Source: Gordius sp. MW1 | Taxonomy: Eukaryota > Nematomorpha > Gordioida > Gordea > Gordiidae | Assembly (NCBI GenBank): GCA_964036665.1 | Contig: OZ038528.1 | Location: forward strand, 25,097,245 to 25,161,244 | Length of the DNA stretch: 64,000 bases | Direction of reading: 5' to 3' | In this document: piece by piece, positions 1 to 11,174 of the stretch | Layout: the number at the start of each line of letters is the position of its first letter | Numbering within the stretch: the stretch's first letter is position 1 | The notes under the pieces: generated by a model | Seen by the model: only the letters and a program-made list of their open reading frames with translations | What the model was told of the DNA's origin: nothing | The model's database searches: none | Position numbers and translations under genes: made by a program

Positions 1-3000
1 GTTACCTCCTCCCCCTGGCGATAGAAATGGGCTCATAAACGGGTATAAGCTGCGCTATAAATCCACGCTCGAAGGGGCCAAAGGCTTGGTTCACACTACA
101 GATGGCGCTCAAAGGCATTTTCTCATTCAAGGTCTACCATCGAGCGTTTAGGATTTAGACTAACTGATGCATACGAAAAAAATTATTTTCAAAAATTTTG
201 AAATTTATATATTGTATGAATTGCAAGTTTTTTTAGATTAAAATTAATATATAATGGCCTTTTAAATATCAAGAAGATGGGGAAAAAATTAATTTAACTA
301 CGAATATATTCCTTTTAGCGAGATTATCATAAGGAATAAGATGGGATGGACTGTTTTATAAAGTATAAATAACTTAATTAAATTTTTTTAAATATGTTAT
401 TTTTAATGGGGACAGGCTTGTCTCGGGGCACAGAATATCTCGTGAGAATAAGCGCTTTAACCATAAATGGGTCCGGAGTGCCTTCTGAATGGCTTACCAC
501 ACAAACTTACTTTCACGATTTAGATGGTAAGCTATTTTTTATACGAATGTAAACCCTAAAAAACCCCAAATTATTCGAATATTTTGCCCGTGATTTCACT
601 ATTTTTCCATATTTAGAAATTTCCATTTTTATTAAAATATAATCCAAATGTTTTTTTTCCTTGACTACTTTGCTATATATATACTTTTTATATTTTGTTT
701 TATTATATAACTTACGAGTTTATGCTTACTTTTAGCCATAAATCTTCTTCATTATCAGCTATTTAATCCCACTGTCGTGGGGTTTGTTTTAATGTGTTCC
801 TTCCATCTTGATTGGGTAAGTGTCATGTCTCAACAACTAATCTCTTTTGTGTGTTTTCATAACTTTATCCACTTGCGTGGGTGTCAGGTCGAAAACCGTC
901 TATAAAAACCAAATCCAAAATCATGATATTTTCAAATAAAATTTCACTTTTAAATAAAATCTATTTTTGACAATTAATTAGAAAGTCGCGTTCCTGATCC
1001 ACCCAGCTCGTTAGATGTTAGACCCTTGGACAATTCGATAATAGTGAGTTGGACACCTCCCCTCAATCAAGCTATTTTGGTTAGAGGATATACTCTAGGA
1101 TATGGGATAGGGGTGCCCGATATTTTTTCACAAGTCTTAGGCCCACACGAACGCTTTTACACCATCAAAAATTTAAGTTAGTCCCAACACTTTTATTATT
1201 TATTTTTCATAATTTATCTTTTTTATTATATTTTTATTGAAAAATTTTGGATTTTTTGTTAATTTTTGTTGCTTTGTTCCTTTAGAACCATCTTCGGAAT
1301 ATGTGATTAGCTTACGCGCCTTCAATAACCAAGGCAATGGTAGAGAAAGATTAGAGACCGTAAAAACTCGTTCTACAAGTAGATTTGCAGATTTTTCTTA
1401 TTTCTATATTTATACATAATTTTTGCAAAAAATAACAGATTATTTTTAGGATTTAGCCGATTATATACATACATTGTAATACTCATGGGCGTAGCCATCA
1501 ATGGAATTAGAGGGGGGCAAAATGATCATTTTTTGAAATTTTAGCCATAATTTTAATAAATTTCAACACATTTTGGATTTAGATGGGTGCAGCCGCCCCT
1601 TCCTGCCCCCACCCCTTCCGGCTACGCCCATGGTGTTACTTAATAGTTAAATTTCAAATAAATTTATCATTATTGATTTGGTTTGATAAATAGAAAATCC
1701 GGTTTCTTTGATGCCACCCATAGGACTTAAACCTTTAGTTCTATCAGCACATTCTATACTTTTGCAATGGTCAGACACGACCCTGCATTCTGATGAATCC
1801 GTAGTTGATGACCGGATTTACACCATACGTTTCAATAGTGCGGCCCACAGCAAATACAAGTTTATTTCACTTTATTTGTAAATCATTTATTTTTTATAAA
1901 AAAATTGTAAAAAAAAATTGTGAAGGTGAGATAAATAAATTAGGAATCAAAGAATTGTAAATATTGGGAAAACATTCCTCAAAGGCTAATGAATATTATT
2001 TACAGAAATAGTTATGCCGATTTTGTGTCGTATAAAAAGCGATTCGCGATTATCATGGGATAGTAATGAGATTTGTTTCCCTATTTTTTAAAATAATTTG
2101 CAAGGCTTGGGGGTCAAAAGTTGTTAGGGTGGTTGTCGCAATGGGACTAAAAATTATAGTAATAGTTGTTCAGAGTATTTTGAAATTTTCAGAGCCTCGG
2201 CTGAAGACAAGGGATCTTTGTTGTGATTAGATTTTATCTATAACGTATAAAACATTTATTTTTGTAATTTTTTATAACACGGTTTTAAAAGTTTATTTTC
2301 ACGAAAACAAAGTTACATGTATAAATGTTATATAAAAAACATTTATTTTCATTTTTTTGATGCCTAGATATATAAATTCGAGTCAATTGAATATGCTGGT
2401 TGAAGGTCTAAAGCCAAATACCCAATACGAGTTTACGGTGAAAGTTATTAGGAGTGATCAGGAGGAAAGCACGTGGAGTTTGAGCGCCTTTAATACCACA
2501 GAAGAAGCTGGTTATTAAATTGAATTTAACGATTCGTAGTAGTGTCGTAAAAAGGGCTGGGTTTTGTTCGGTCGACAACTCAGGTCTGTTTTCCAAATTT
2601 CGACTCAGCCTAGAGGTCCACTCTGAAAAACCGACCAAAATCTATTTGTTCTGTTTTTGTTTAGTCACTTAAAACCAAAGTGGTCTACCAAACAAAACTC
2701 ACTCCTTTTTACAACACTAATCGATAGAAGTCGTTTAAAATATTAATTTATGTTTTAGTTTAATTGGTTTTGCGAAGGAATTAAAGAAATTTGCAATTTA
2801 AATTGTTGTTTAGCACCCCAATCAGCACCGAGAGATTTGACGGTACTCAGCGTTTACAATGATTCTTCGTCCGTTTTTGTGAATTGGCAACCCCCTCGTT
2901 CTCCGAATGGCAGAATTATTGGTAAAATTTTGCCTACATTTTGGTTAAAAGAATGTATTGTTTGTTACATTGCCAGTTGACAAATTTAAAATTTGTGAAA

Positions 3001-6000
3001 TAAAAGTCCTTAAATAATGTTTGAAAACAGAAGTAATAATAAGGTACTTTATATGGGATGAGAGAAATTAACAATTGACTTTTTTTTTGAAAATATCAAT
3101 TATTATTATTCGTTGGAAAATACATATTTTGTAAAGATTAATGAAATAAACGCAAAAAAAGTTAGGTATTATTATGACAAATATAGGTAAAACATTCCGG
3201 TATTGCTATATTGAATAATATTTATTAATAGTCTTGCCGATTTTCTGTCTTAATAAAAAATTATCGCGATTATCATGGAATATAGCAAAAAATTTTGTTT
3301 CCCTACTATTTAAAAATAGTTATTAAGTCTTGGAGAGTGGTTGTCGCAGGACAAAAAATTCTAAGTATTCTTAAGTCTGAATCGTAAATGTACAGATCAA
3401 GTATATAAATCTAACCCTTTTCTCGTCATATTTTCAATAGCATTAAACAACTTTTATATGTATAGTTTAGAAAGAAAATAATTTTTTTTTTCAAATTGTT
3501 ATGCAATTTATGGGCTCGCTTTTGGTGTCCGTCCCGTCCTGTCCTGTCCACCTTGTGATTTTCTCTTTTATATTTTGTGGGCCCTAGGTTATTTGATTTA
3601 TTACACCACGCGAGCCAATCGACCAGATGCGGAATGGGTAGTTGAGGGTGTTAAAGGGAATAGACTGACAACCGTTATCCGAGAACTAACCCCCAACACC
3701 ATGTACCATTTCAAGATTCAAGCGCGAAATAATAAAGGATACGGACCTATGAGCCCCATAGTTGGACATCACACTCCTAAAGGTATTAAGCTTAAATCTG
3801 GCGAGAGATCACGATTTTTAAAATGTGTCTGTTTAGATTTGATCAACCTTTTTACACAGTATAAAATATCTATAGTAAACACTAGCTATCATTGTCGTTG
3901 ATGGGTATTATGTTTTTAAAAAGCATTTCTATATACTAGTTGTAGTGTTGTGAAAACGGGGCTTGGTTTTGTTTGGTCGATCTTTAGAAACAGATTAAAG
4001 ATTTGATCACCAAAACACTCTTGGTTCTTTCCTGCGTGCTACTAAGAAACAGACCAAAAAACCTTTCGTGTGCTTATGTTTAGTCGACTAAAGCCAAAGG
4101 CCGGCTAAATAAAACCCAGCCCCCTTTTTACAACACTAACTTATTGGCTTAAATAATTCTGTTTTATATGTGAGTATTAAGGGGGAATTATAATGTGCAA
4201 CAATGAGTTTGCTATTGATTGAGCTGACTCCTTAGAAATAATAAGCGTGAGAAAGCTCTTACTATATTACGTATATAGCGCGCGCTAAATTCATTTTTTA
4301 TTTTAGGAGAAATGCGATCCGGAGCTTATCAAAGACATTCCGCCAAACTATATTCCGTCAAAGGAAATAGCAAAGGTTATTTTTACATAGAAAATAAATA
4401 GATTTACCCATTTGCGACAATCATTATGTTATTTTTAACTCCTATCATTAATCTAAAGGAAATTGTTTTTTAGCCTCTTTGCATTTATATAAATGCGTAT
4501 TTGCATATTCTACCAGAACCCTTTTAAATTTCCCAAAAAGTATGTTTAGTCAATTTGTGAGAATGTTTTAAATGAGTTAATTTTTTTCTAAATGTCAATT
4601 TTTTTTTTTAATATTTTTTAATTTTGTAGGGGAAAGGGATTCTTTTGGGGCAGGGCTGTTAATGGAGGACATCAAAGAAGCCGACGCGGATGGGGAGGAT
4701 CAAAAGACCCGCCGACGGAAAAAAAACTCTTTATACTTTGCCGCCGCTGCCGTCGGCGTCTCTTTGATCTTAGTGGCTGTGGTAGGAACTTCCCTGCTTG
4801 TGGTGATCAAGCGCAAAAAAGCGGAGAGAAATTTGGCGACGCTTGACGCTGCAAAAAAACGCGGCGTCAATCAGCATCGCAAAGATTATCGAGATCGAGA
4901 TGGGGAATGCGATAGTTTAGACGGGTATTTTTGTTTCTAAAATAACTATCCCGCTTTACTACTTTTGTTTTTGATGAGAGCTAATTTGGGAGGAGTGATC
5001 AAAATCAAACTTGAAATTAAGCATCAATTTTAAAAAATTACTTTGATTAATTTATGTCTTTGGCTTCAGTTGACCTTGTCAGATTTTGTTATTCAAAGGA
5101 TTTAGAAAACCAGTGATTAATCCTACAAAACGTTTATATAATCTCCACTGTCAATTAGGTATTTGCTGAGATTTTATTTAACAATTACACAGTGGTTGAC
5201 AATATTAGGCTTTGGCAAATGTCAATCACAACCCTTGATAAACTTTTTGTTGCCCTTTAGGGTCTGCCCTTTGAAATATTTTTATTTTTTTAACGTTTAA
5301 TCGAATGCTATATGGAAATGTTGTTTAAAAGGTAATATTAAATTGCCCAAATTATCATGCTTTTTATTTTGTATCTGTCCTAAATAATAAAAACTGATTT
5401 TATCACTGTCCTCAACCCTTAAATATATATGGCTAGAAAACTTGAACTTTTAACAGTATTTTCAAATATCGTAGGTCAAAATAGAATAATGCTTATTAAT
5501 TAAATATTGCGTATTAATGTAACTTCATGTTTTGCGTAAACATGAGCTCTGGAAATTTAAAACAATCGTTAAAAACGAGGGTGTTTATAAATTCAAAGAA
5601 TTGCGCTAAGAAGAATTATTATAACTATTTTTTTTGTGCACGCGAAGGAGTCCCGGAGATTTTGACTTGAATCTGCAGGGCAGTACTCGTAAGATGACTT
5701 TTAAAGCGGCAACGCCTTTGCAACAAGGCATGAGCGGTAGCTTACGCTTGGCTGATTTACCCGACGATAGTAGTAGAGGGCGTCGTTTGTGTACTGTTAT
5801 CCGTCAAAGACCTCCCCTTTTTAGAACGGGCTCGGGGCTGCTCGAGCTTCAAGCGTCGACACCGAGCGTCAAAACTGCGCTTGAAGCTGACGCTTGTCGC
5901 TGCTGCTCTTGTTGTTGCGGCGGCGGCGATCAACGCACAGCTGCATCGCATTCGGATTACGCTAGCGGCACCGAATCTTTGACGCAGAACGCTCGAGCGC

Positions 6001-9000
6001 AACGTTGTTGCTGCGGCGTCAACGCGCAGCAACATCCAGAAGCGCTGCTGCTTGCGGCTGAAGATCATGATAAAAGAATGGTAAATATCTGAAATATTTT
6101 ATAATTTCCCAAGATCTTACTAAAGAGTTTGTGGTAATAGGTAATATATTTTATTTAAACTTAATTTAATAACCATTTGGTATATTCACAAATGGACTAT
6201 TCAAACACATATACAAAAGTTTCGTCACTTTTTTATGATCTTGTATTGTATTCAAGTTAATCGATTGTTCTCATATGATTTCTTATAACATTTTATGAAC
6301 TAACATAGTCTAGATAAAGTCTATAAAAGCTTTTGATAAAAAAAATTTACATAGATTTTAATTAAAATACAATTAAAATGTATCGTTTTTTTGGAAATTT
6401 TTAGTTACAGCATTACTTGCGGAAGGGAGGCGGAGGAGGGTCTGAGTTGGGAACGGATTCGGAAGATTACAACTTGGAATTGAAATCTTTAACTTCTCAC
6501 ACTCCCTCTTGCGACCATCACAACGGCCAACAACATCAGAGGTGTTGTCACAAAACGGGGGCCATCTTGAAAGCAACTGGGTGCGTCGGTACCACCACGT
6601 TTTGTAGCGCTTGCCGCGAAAACGTCGACACTTCGCAACACCACTCTAACCCCCTATCATCGACTCTCGCGAGCCCGGCCACGGGTGGTGGGGGCAATAG
6701 TAATACTCTGATGCGTAAATGTCATCAAATGTCTGCACAGCAAGGATGTTGTTACAGGCAACATCATCACCCCTGTGACCATAACAAAAGTAATAACAAA
6801 ATAAGTTTCCACGACAATTATTGAAAAATTACGAGTTGGACAGCACAGGACGGATAACCCAAAGCGAGCCCATAAATAGGATAGGAATCAATTAAAAATT
6901 CGCATTTTATATATTATGAAGTAAGGTGGTGTGCAATTTGTTGGAAATTTTATAGTTTTACAACCTCTTATGGGCTCAGAGCTGTAAAGATTGTGTCTTT
7001 GTCTGTCTGTGACGTTGCTTTTCTGCAACTATGCGTTATGTTCTAATCTCTTTTCAAAATATAATACTTAAGTTTATTACATGGAATGAGGATTTAGGAA
7101 TCATGTACACCCAATTCTCAGGGGTCAGGCTTTCTCCACTGTATTATATAATTGTATTCAACATTTAATTCAATGTCTAGATTACATAAAAAAACAAAAT
7201 GGCTAATAATGATGAATAACAAAAACTTGAAAAAAAACTGAAATCTATGGAAGTTATTACCATTAGCAAATTTACGTCTTACATATATTATTTCCCAATT
7301 TAATAATCTCTGGGGTCTATTTGACCCCCTACCTCTTTCTAAATGTAATCAAGAAAATGATTTCTCTGTAGGCGAGGGTAAAAGCCACGGGCCCAGGAAT
7401 GTGGGCCTATCAAGCAGGGGCTGTAATGGTTCTAACTCGCCCACGTCTTCACTCACAACCTTTCTCTCCTCTTCTAACAACACGACTTCCAATACAGATT
7501 GTCAATGCCCGGCTGCCCCTCGACCTTTGCCCCAAATACCTTGTAATCAACAGCGTTGGCTAGGAGATAACACCCGTAAGTACACCTAAATTGCGAATTT
7601 CAAATTTACGTTGCGTTAAGAAAATTGTGATTTAAGCGCTCTTATTGATGCTGAATTTTATTTTTGTGGAATCAATGGTTTTTTTCCTTAACTCTCAGTT
7701 TTTAAAAATTCAATCGCAAAGATGGACATGTAATTTCATCATTTCCCTCTAAAAATTACGAGAAATTAATTTAAAATTTGAAAAAGTTGATTATACAGTT
7801 TAAGTAAAATGTTGTGTTGTTAGGAAATCAGGGTGAAATGGGTTGCCCAGAATATCGCGTTGCTTCGTCACGATTCGACGAAATGGAGGATACGGAAAGT
7901 ACCATATTGCCCCCTCATCTACCACCCCCACCCTCCCTCCTAACACCCCTCATGATGGATAATAGGGCTGGAGATGGTTCCAATATATTTGGTATAACTA
8001 CGATTTTTTTAACTTCTCATTTAAATAAGTGTAACATTTTTCCGCCATTTTGAAATGTGCACAAATAAGGGCATGACATACAGATTCTAGTAATTTTGTT
8101 TATTTAAAGTCTTTTTAAAATGTAATGAAAAATAAATATTCAAATAGTTACACATTAAAAACAGCATTTTAAAATATATCTCATTTACAAAATTAAATAA
8201 AAATTAACATACTGTAATGTTGTGATGTTAAGGAAATTTAGTGTTACTGCACTATAACCATTTATTATCTTTCTTTTTATTTATTAACTAATGAGCTAGG
8301 TAAATTCACTTTTTCTGTTTTACACTGCAGATAGACATAAGAGACAGTTAAATTCAAAGTGGATCAAATGGTACAAATTTAACCATATGAAACATAAGAC
8401 ATAAGCAGTCTATGCTTCTCATATACATTTGACTACTAAAAATTCCTTTCAAATCTTGCATTTATTTTTTCCGACTCGTTTATTTGTTTTAATTTCAGTT
8501 TAAATGAAATAGCCTGAAAAAATTAGATTGATATTTTCGTAACTTTTCGTTGTTATTCAACAAAATTGTAGACGGTTGCTTTACACATTCACCGCGCCCC
8601 CAATACCCCAGGACCCAATATGGGGCTGGGTTAAGCAACAAGCGAGCCCTCGGGCGTCAAAATTCTAGCCAAGATGGCTTAGCCCTGCACAGCAATCAAG
8701 GTTCATTACTTTTCCAATACAAAAATTGAGAAGCAATATCGGAATGTTTTCCAAATATGTTTATAATTCTTAATTTTTTTACTCTTTCATCTTCACATAA
8801 GGTGTATTTTTTTAAAATAATAATTGGTATTAGCATTATCATAAAAAATAACATATTTTATCATCATTTTACTATATATTGGATATCGTAAAATTAGCAA
8901 AGTTTAATTTTATGTGTGTGTGAATTTTAAGGTGGTGGAAGTATTCTCATGGGATTACATCGCAAAGAATTAGACCCTGCATCATTTTCACCTCGTTCAG

Positions 9001-10096
9001 CAGCCCGTGGAGATAAATCATTTCAACAACATAATACACCTAAAATTCAACAACATCCGCTCAAAAGTTTCAGTATACCATCTCCTCCCACCACATCAGG
9101 TTAGAAATATCTGATTTTGCACTTAAAAATCTACCTTTTAAAGCTGGGCTAACTTCAATGTCCTTTTTTAAATGGTTTTCTTAAACTAAAATGCCTTTTT
9201 TTATAACAATTTAACAAATAATTGTGTTTAGCCCTAAAATCAAGAGGACCCATTAGAATTCATTAAATTTTTATTTTTTTACATTGGGTTGCTTTCAAAG
9301 TTGTAAAAACCCTTAATTTATGTAAATGATGTTGCGAGCTATTTATGTCCTATGGATCAAAATTTACCGAATAAGATTGTGGAATTATAAGAATGGTCAT
9401 TGTAAATTATGTGTGAACTATTGATTCAAAACGGCTAGGTTTTGTTGGGTCGACCTTTAATTTAACTAAGACTTAGGGTCGACTCTGGTGTGTTTTTTGA
9501 ATTTCGACTAAGCCTAGAGGTCGATAAGGAAAACAATCCGAAAAACCTTTAATCTGTCCATGTTTAGTCGACTAAAATCAGAGGGCGAACCAACAAAACC
9601 TAGCCGTTTTTGCAACACTACCCTGAACTCCTGATTGTCATAAGGTTAAGGCTCGCCTCGTCACTAAAATGATAGAATCTGCTGTGTTTTTAATTATGCT
9701 TTTCTTAAATAAAACGTTAAGCTGGCACACCAAACGCCATAGCACCAGATCTTTTATATCAAGCCACCAAAAGGGACCAAGAATTACTGAAGACCACAAG
9801 TCACCACAATGATCCTCTCCTACCCGTAAGACAAGAATAACCATTGAATATCTTTGATTTAAAAGCATAGTAAACTTCAAATTTGATTTTTGTGTACATT
9901 ATTAACTAAATTTTATTTTTGCTTTTAACGATTTCCAGCATTCAAAAAGTATTTTATCTATAATATTAATTAGAAATCTCGAAGCTCGGACGAATTGAAT
10001 AAAGAAATTTCGAATTTGGAGGGTATCATAAACGATATAAACGCCATAACATCCATAAATCATCAGGCACACATCAGCGAATACACTGCCAGGTGA
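1..10096 (+). CDS. fra (DCC/NEO1 family): DCC/neogenin/Frazzled-type netrin receptor, 3' part (18 exons, 5' end outside window)
   Basis: Single-pass receptor for netrin-type cues in axon guidance. Exons by frame and GT-AG sites: 1-131, 416-526, 982-1176, 1286-1378, 1694-1859, 2368-2510, 2814-2921, 3588-3782, 4307-4375, 4630-4924, 5648-6080, 6411-6789 (or from 6405), 7372-7575, 7824-7991, 8572-8700, 8932-9099, 9722-9825, 9974-10096. All phases agree, giving about 1070 residues. Exons 1-2 hold most of FN3 domain 3; exons 3-8 hold FN3 4, 5 and 6 ([22 protein letters not shown] are family hallmarks). Exon 10 encodes a basic stop, a hydrophobic membrane segment ([20 protein letters not shown]) and KRKK. 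The tail has a P2-like HPLKSFSIP (exon 16) and a C-terminal P3-like helix [14 protein letters not shown] (exon 18). P1 was not recognised. Exons 11-12 are unusually rich in Cys and His. AATAAA at 10329 is a candidate poly(A) signal. Introns carry many transposons. The Ig domains and signal peptide lie upstream of the window. Confidence 0.93.
876..945 (+). repeat. LINE 5'-end fragment in receptor intron 2
   Basis: The stretch containing GTCAGGTCGAAAACCGTC and the following AAAACCAAATCCAAAATCAT resembles 33093-33165, just upstream of the LINE endonuclease remnant, and also the reverse complement of 58660-58745. It is a short fragment of the same non-LTR element. Confidence 0.6.
1484..1632. mobile_element. 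hAT-type MITE with CATGGGCGTAGCC ends (receptor intron 4)
   Basis: The element begins CATGGGCGTAGCC and ends GGCTACGCCCATG, a perfect 13-bp inverted repeat around G-run and C-run sequence. Flanks GTAATACT (1476-1483) and GTGTTACT (1633-1640) match at 6 of 8 positions, as expected for an old 8-bp target duplication. Relatives lie at 12183, 15734, 31410, 42051 and 51538. Confidence 0.75.
1955..2175 (+). repeat. Intronic repeat, copy 1
   Basis: Receptor intron 5 shares words such as AAAACATTCC, GCGATTATCATGG, TTTGTTTCCCTA and GGTGGTTGTCGCA, in the same order, with 3185-3380 in intron 7. The ends could not be fixed and the class is unknown. Confidence 0.55.
2540..2719. mobile_element. MITE, TAGTGTTG family (receptor intron 6)
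   Basis: About 180 bp running from TAGTGTCGTAAAAAGGGCTG to TTTTTACAACACTA, whose ends are imperfect inverted repeats. The interior has GTCGAC and AAACAAAAC words shared with copies at 3943, 9419, 11450 and 12329. Confidence 0.7.
3185..3380 (+). repeat. Intronic repeat, copy 2
   Basis: Diverged second copy of the intron 5 repeat at 1955-2175, in the same orientation. Confidence 0.55.
3498..3545 (+). repeat. Short ATGCAATTTATGGGCTCG element fragment
   Basis: Starts like the left ends of the long elements at 25935 and 60150 (GCAATTTATGGGCTCG), followed by TTTTGGTGTCCGTCC and GTCCTGTCC repeats. Similar fragments lie at 40373-40425 and 40695-40750 (+) and 6835-6880 (-). Confidence 0.6.
3943..4138. 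mobile_element. MITE, TAGTGTTG family (receptor intron 8)
   Basis: Imperfect inverted ends: TAGTGTTGTGAAAACGGGGC on the left and CCCTTTTTACAACACTA on the right. Flanks ACTAGTTG (3935-3942) and ACTTATTG (4139-4146) agree at 6 of 8 positions, consistent with an 8-bp duplication. Confidence 0.75.
6835..6880 (-). repeat. Short GGGCTCG element fragment, inverted (receptor intron 12)
   Basis: Reverse complement of the TTTATGGGCTCGCTTTGGG...GTCCTGTGCTGTCC left-end motif seen at 3498 and 40695. It lies just after the donor of exon 12. Confidence 0.55.
7992..8434. mobile_element. MITE of the GACTGCTCA family, decayed (receptor intron 14)
   Basis: Contains TTAAATAAGTG and GAAATGTGCACAAATAAG on the left and ACCATATGAAACATAAGACAT and AGCAGTCTATG on the right, all shared with 19994-20434. 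The left terminal repeat is eroded, so the left boundary is approximate. Confidence 0.6.
9419..9620. mobile_element. MITE, TAGTGTTG family (receptor intron 16)
   Basis: Inverted ends around AAAACGGCTAGGTTTTGTTG and CAACAAAACCTAGCCGTTTT, with GTCGAC inside. Flanks GTGTGAAC and CCCTGAAC match at 5 of 8 positions. Confidence 0.7.
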
Positions 10097-11174
10097 AAGA
10101 GCACTGACCCCCCCCCCTCCCCTACTATAGTGGGGGTAAAACACCCCCTACCAATTGCCAAAGACTTTATAAATCATTTTTATATTCCTCAATTATTCCC
10201 TAGGCCCTGTGTCATGGCATTTAAAATTCATACATTTTATTTTATATTACACTCTTATTATTATTTTTGTAAACCTTTTTATCATCTCATGGTCCGTGCA
10301 ATCTCGTATACCATTTCACCTTTTTTGTAATAAATTTTAAAAATTTACTCATATCACCGTGGACACATTTTTTGGGTTGTAGAACCCCATTTTTAACGAG
10401 CAAGAATCAAATATTTTGTACTATATACCTTTTTTACACGTGTATGTCTTCTCGTTATGCGTTTGAAATTATTTATAAACACACATTTTTTGTAAAAGAG
10501 AGGCTTCTTTCTGTATGATAATGATTAGAATATTTTTTAAAAATCAAAAAAAAACATGAAAATAAGCATACATAGTATGTACTTTAATGTACTCCGTGTT
10601 TAAGACATATTGGACGAATTAACGCGATTAAAATTAAATTCAGAGGTGAAACAAAAAAATACAAAATTGACCTATAGATGAAACTTTAATCTACAGAAAT
10701 AAATTAATATTTTTCAAATGTCGGGCAATATAGCCTCAAAAAAGGTTAAAATGTGCAATTTTTGCATCAACCTCGTTTATCTAAAAAACTGGAATTTTGG
10801 AAATAAACTAAAAAAATATTATTATTCAACCATTCTCTATCGGAATTTTTGGTCTGATTGCGGTATGAAGTCAGTATTTGTAGACCTGTGTAATTATAGG
10901 CAATCAGTCGCCACCAGGATAAAATTAAAATATCTTCATAACGGTCTCGAAATAAATGATTACATTTTTAAGGCATTTATTGAAGACAAAGTACAGAATA
11001 TTATACAAAAGATTGATATTATATGTATATATATTTATAAATAACTTGGTAAAATCTACTGCGCCATTGCAAAATTCCCCCTCGTCCGATATCTAGTAAT
11101 AAGGTCTCCTAGGATTATTCTATATTAAATCAAAAAAAGAATAAATAATAAATTTTAAACTGAGAATTTAACTA
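10097..11174. other. Intergenic region between the receptor and SUGP1 genes
   Basis: AT-rich sequence between two convergent genes. A 108-codon open frame at 10718-11044 has no recognisable motif and strongly AT-biased composition. The region probably holds the 3' UTRs of both genes. Confidence 0.5.

Noticed and set aside
5757..6068. 103-codon minus-strand open frame
   Set aside because: Antisense shadow of receptor exon 11.
10718..11044. 108-codon open frame between the receptor and SUGP1
   Set aside because: No motif, strongly AT-driven composition, and likely in 3' UTR space of convergent genes.
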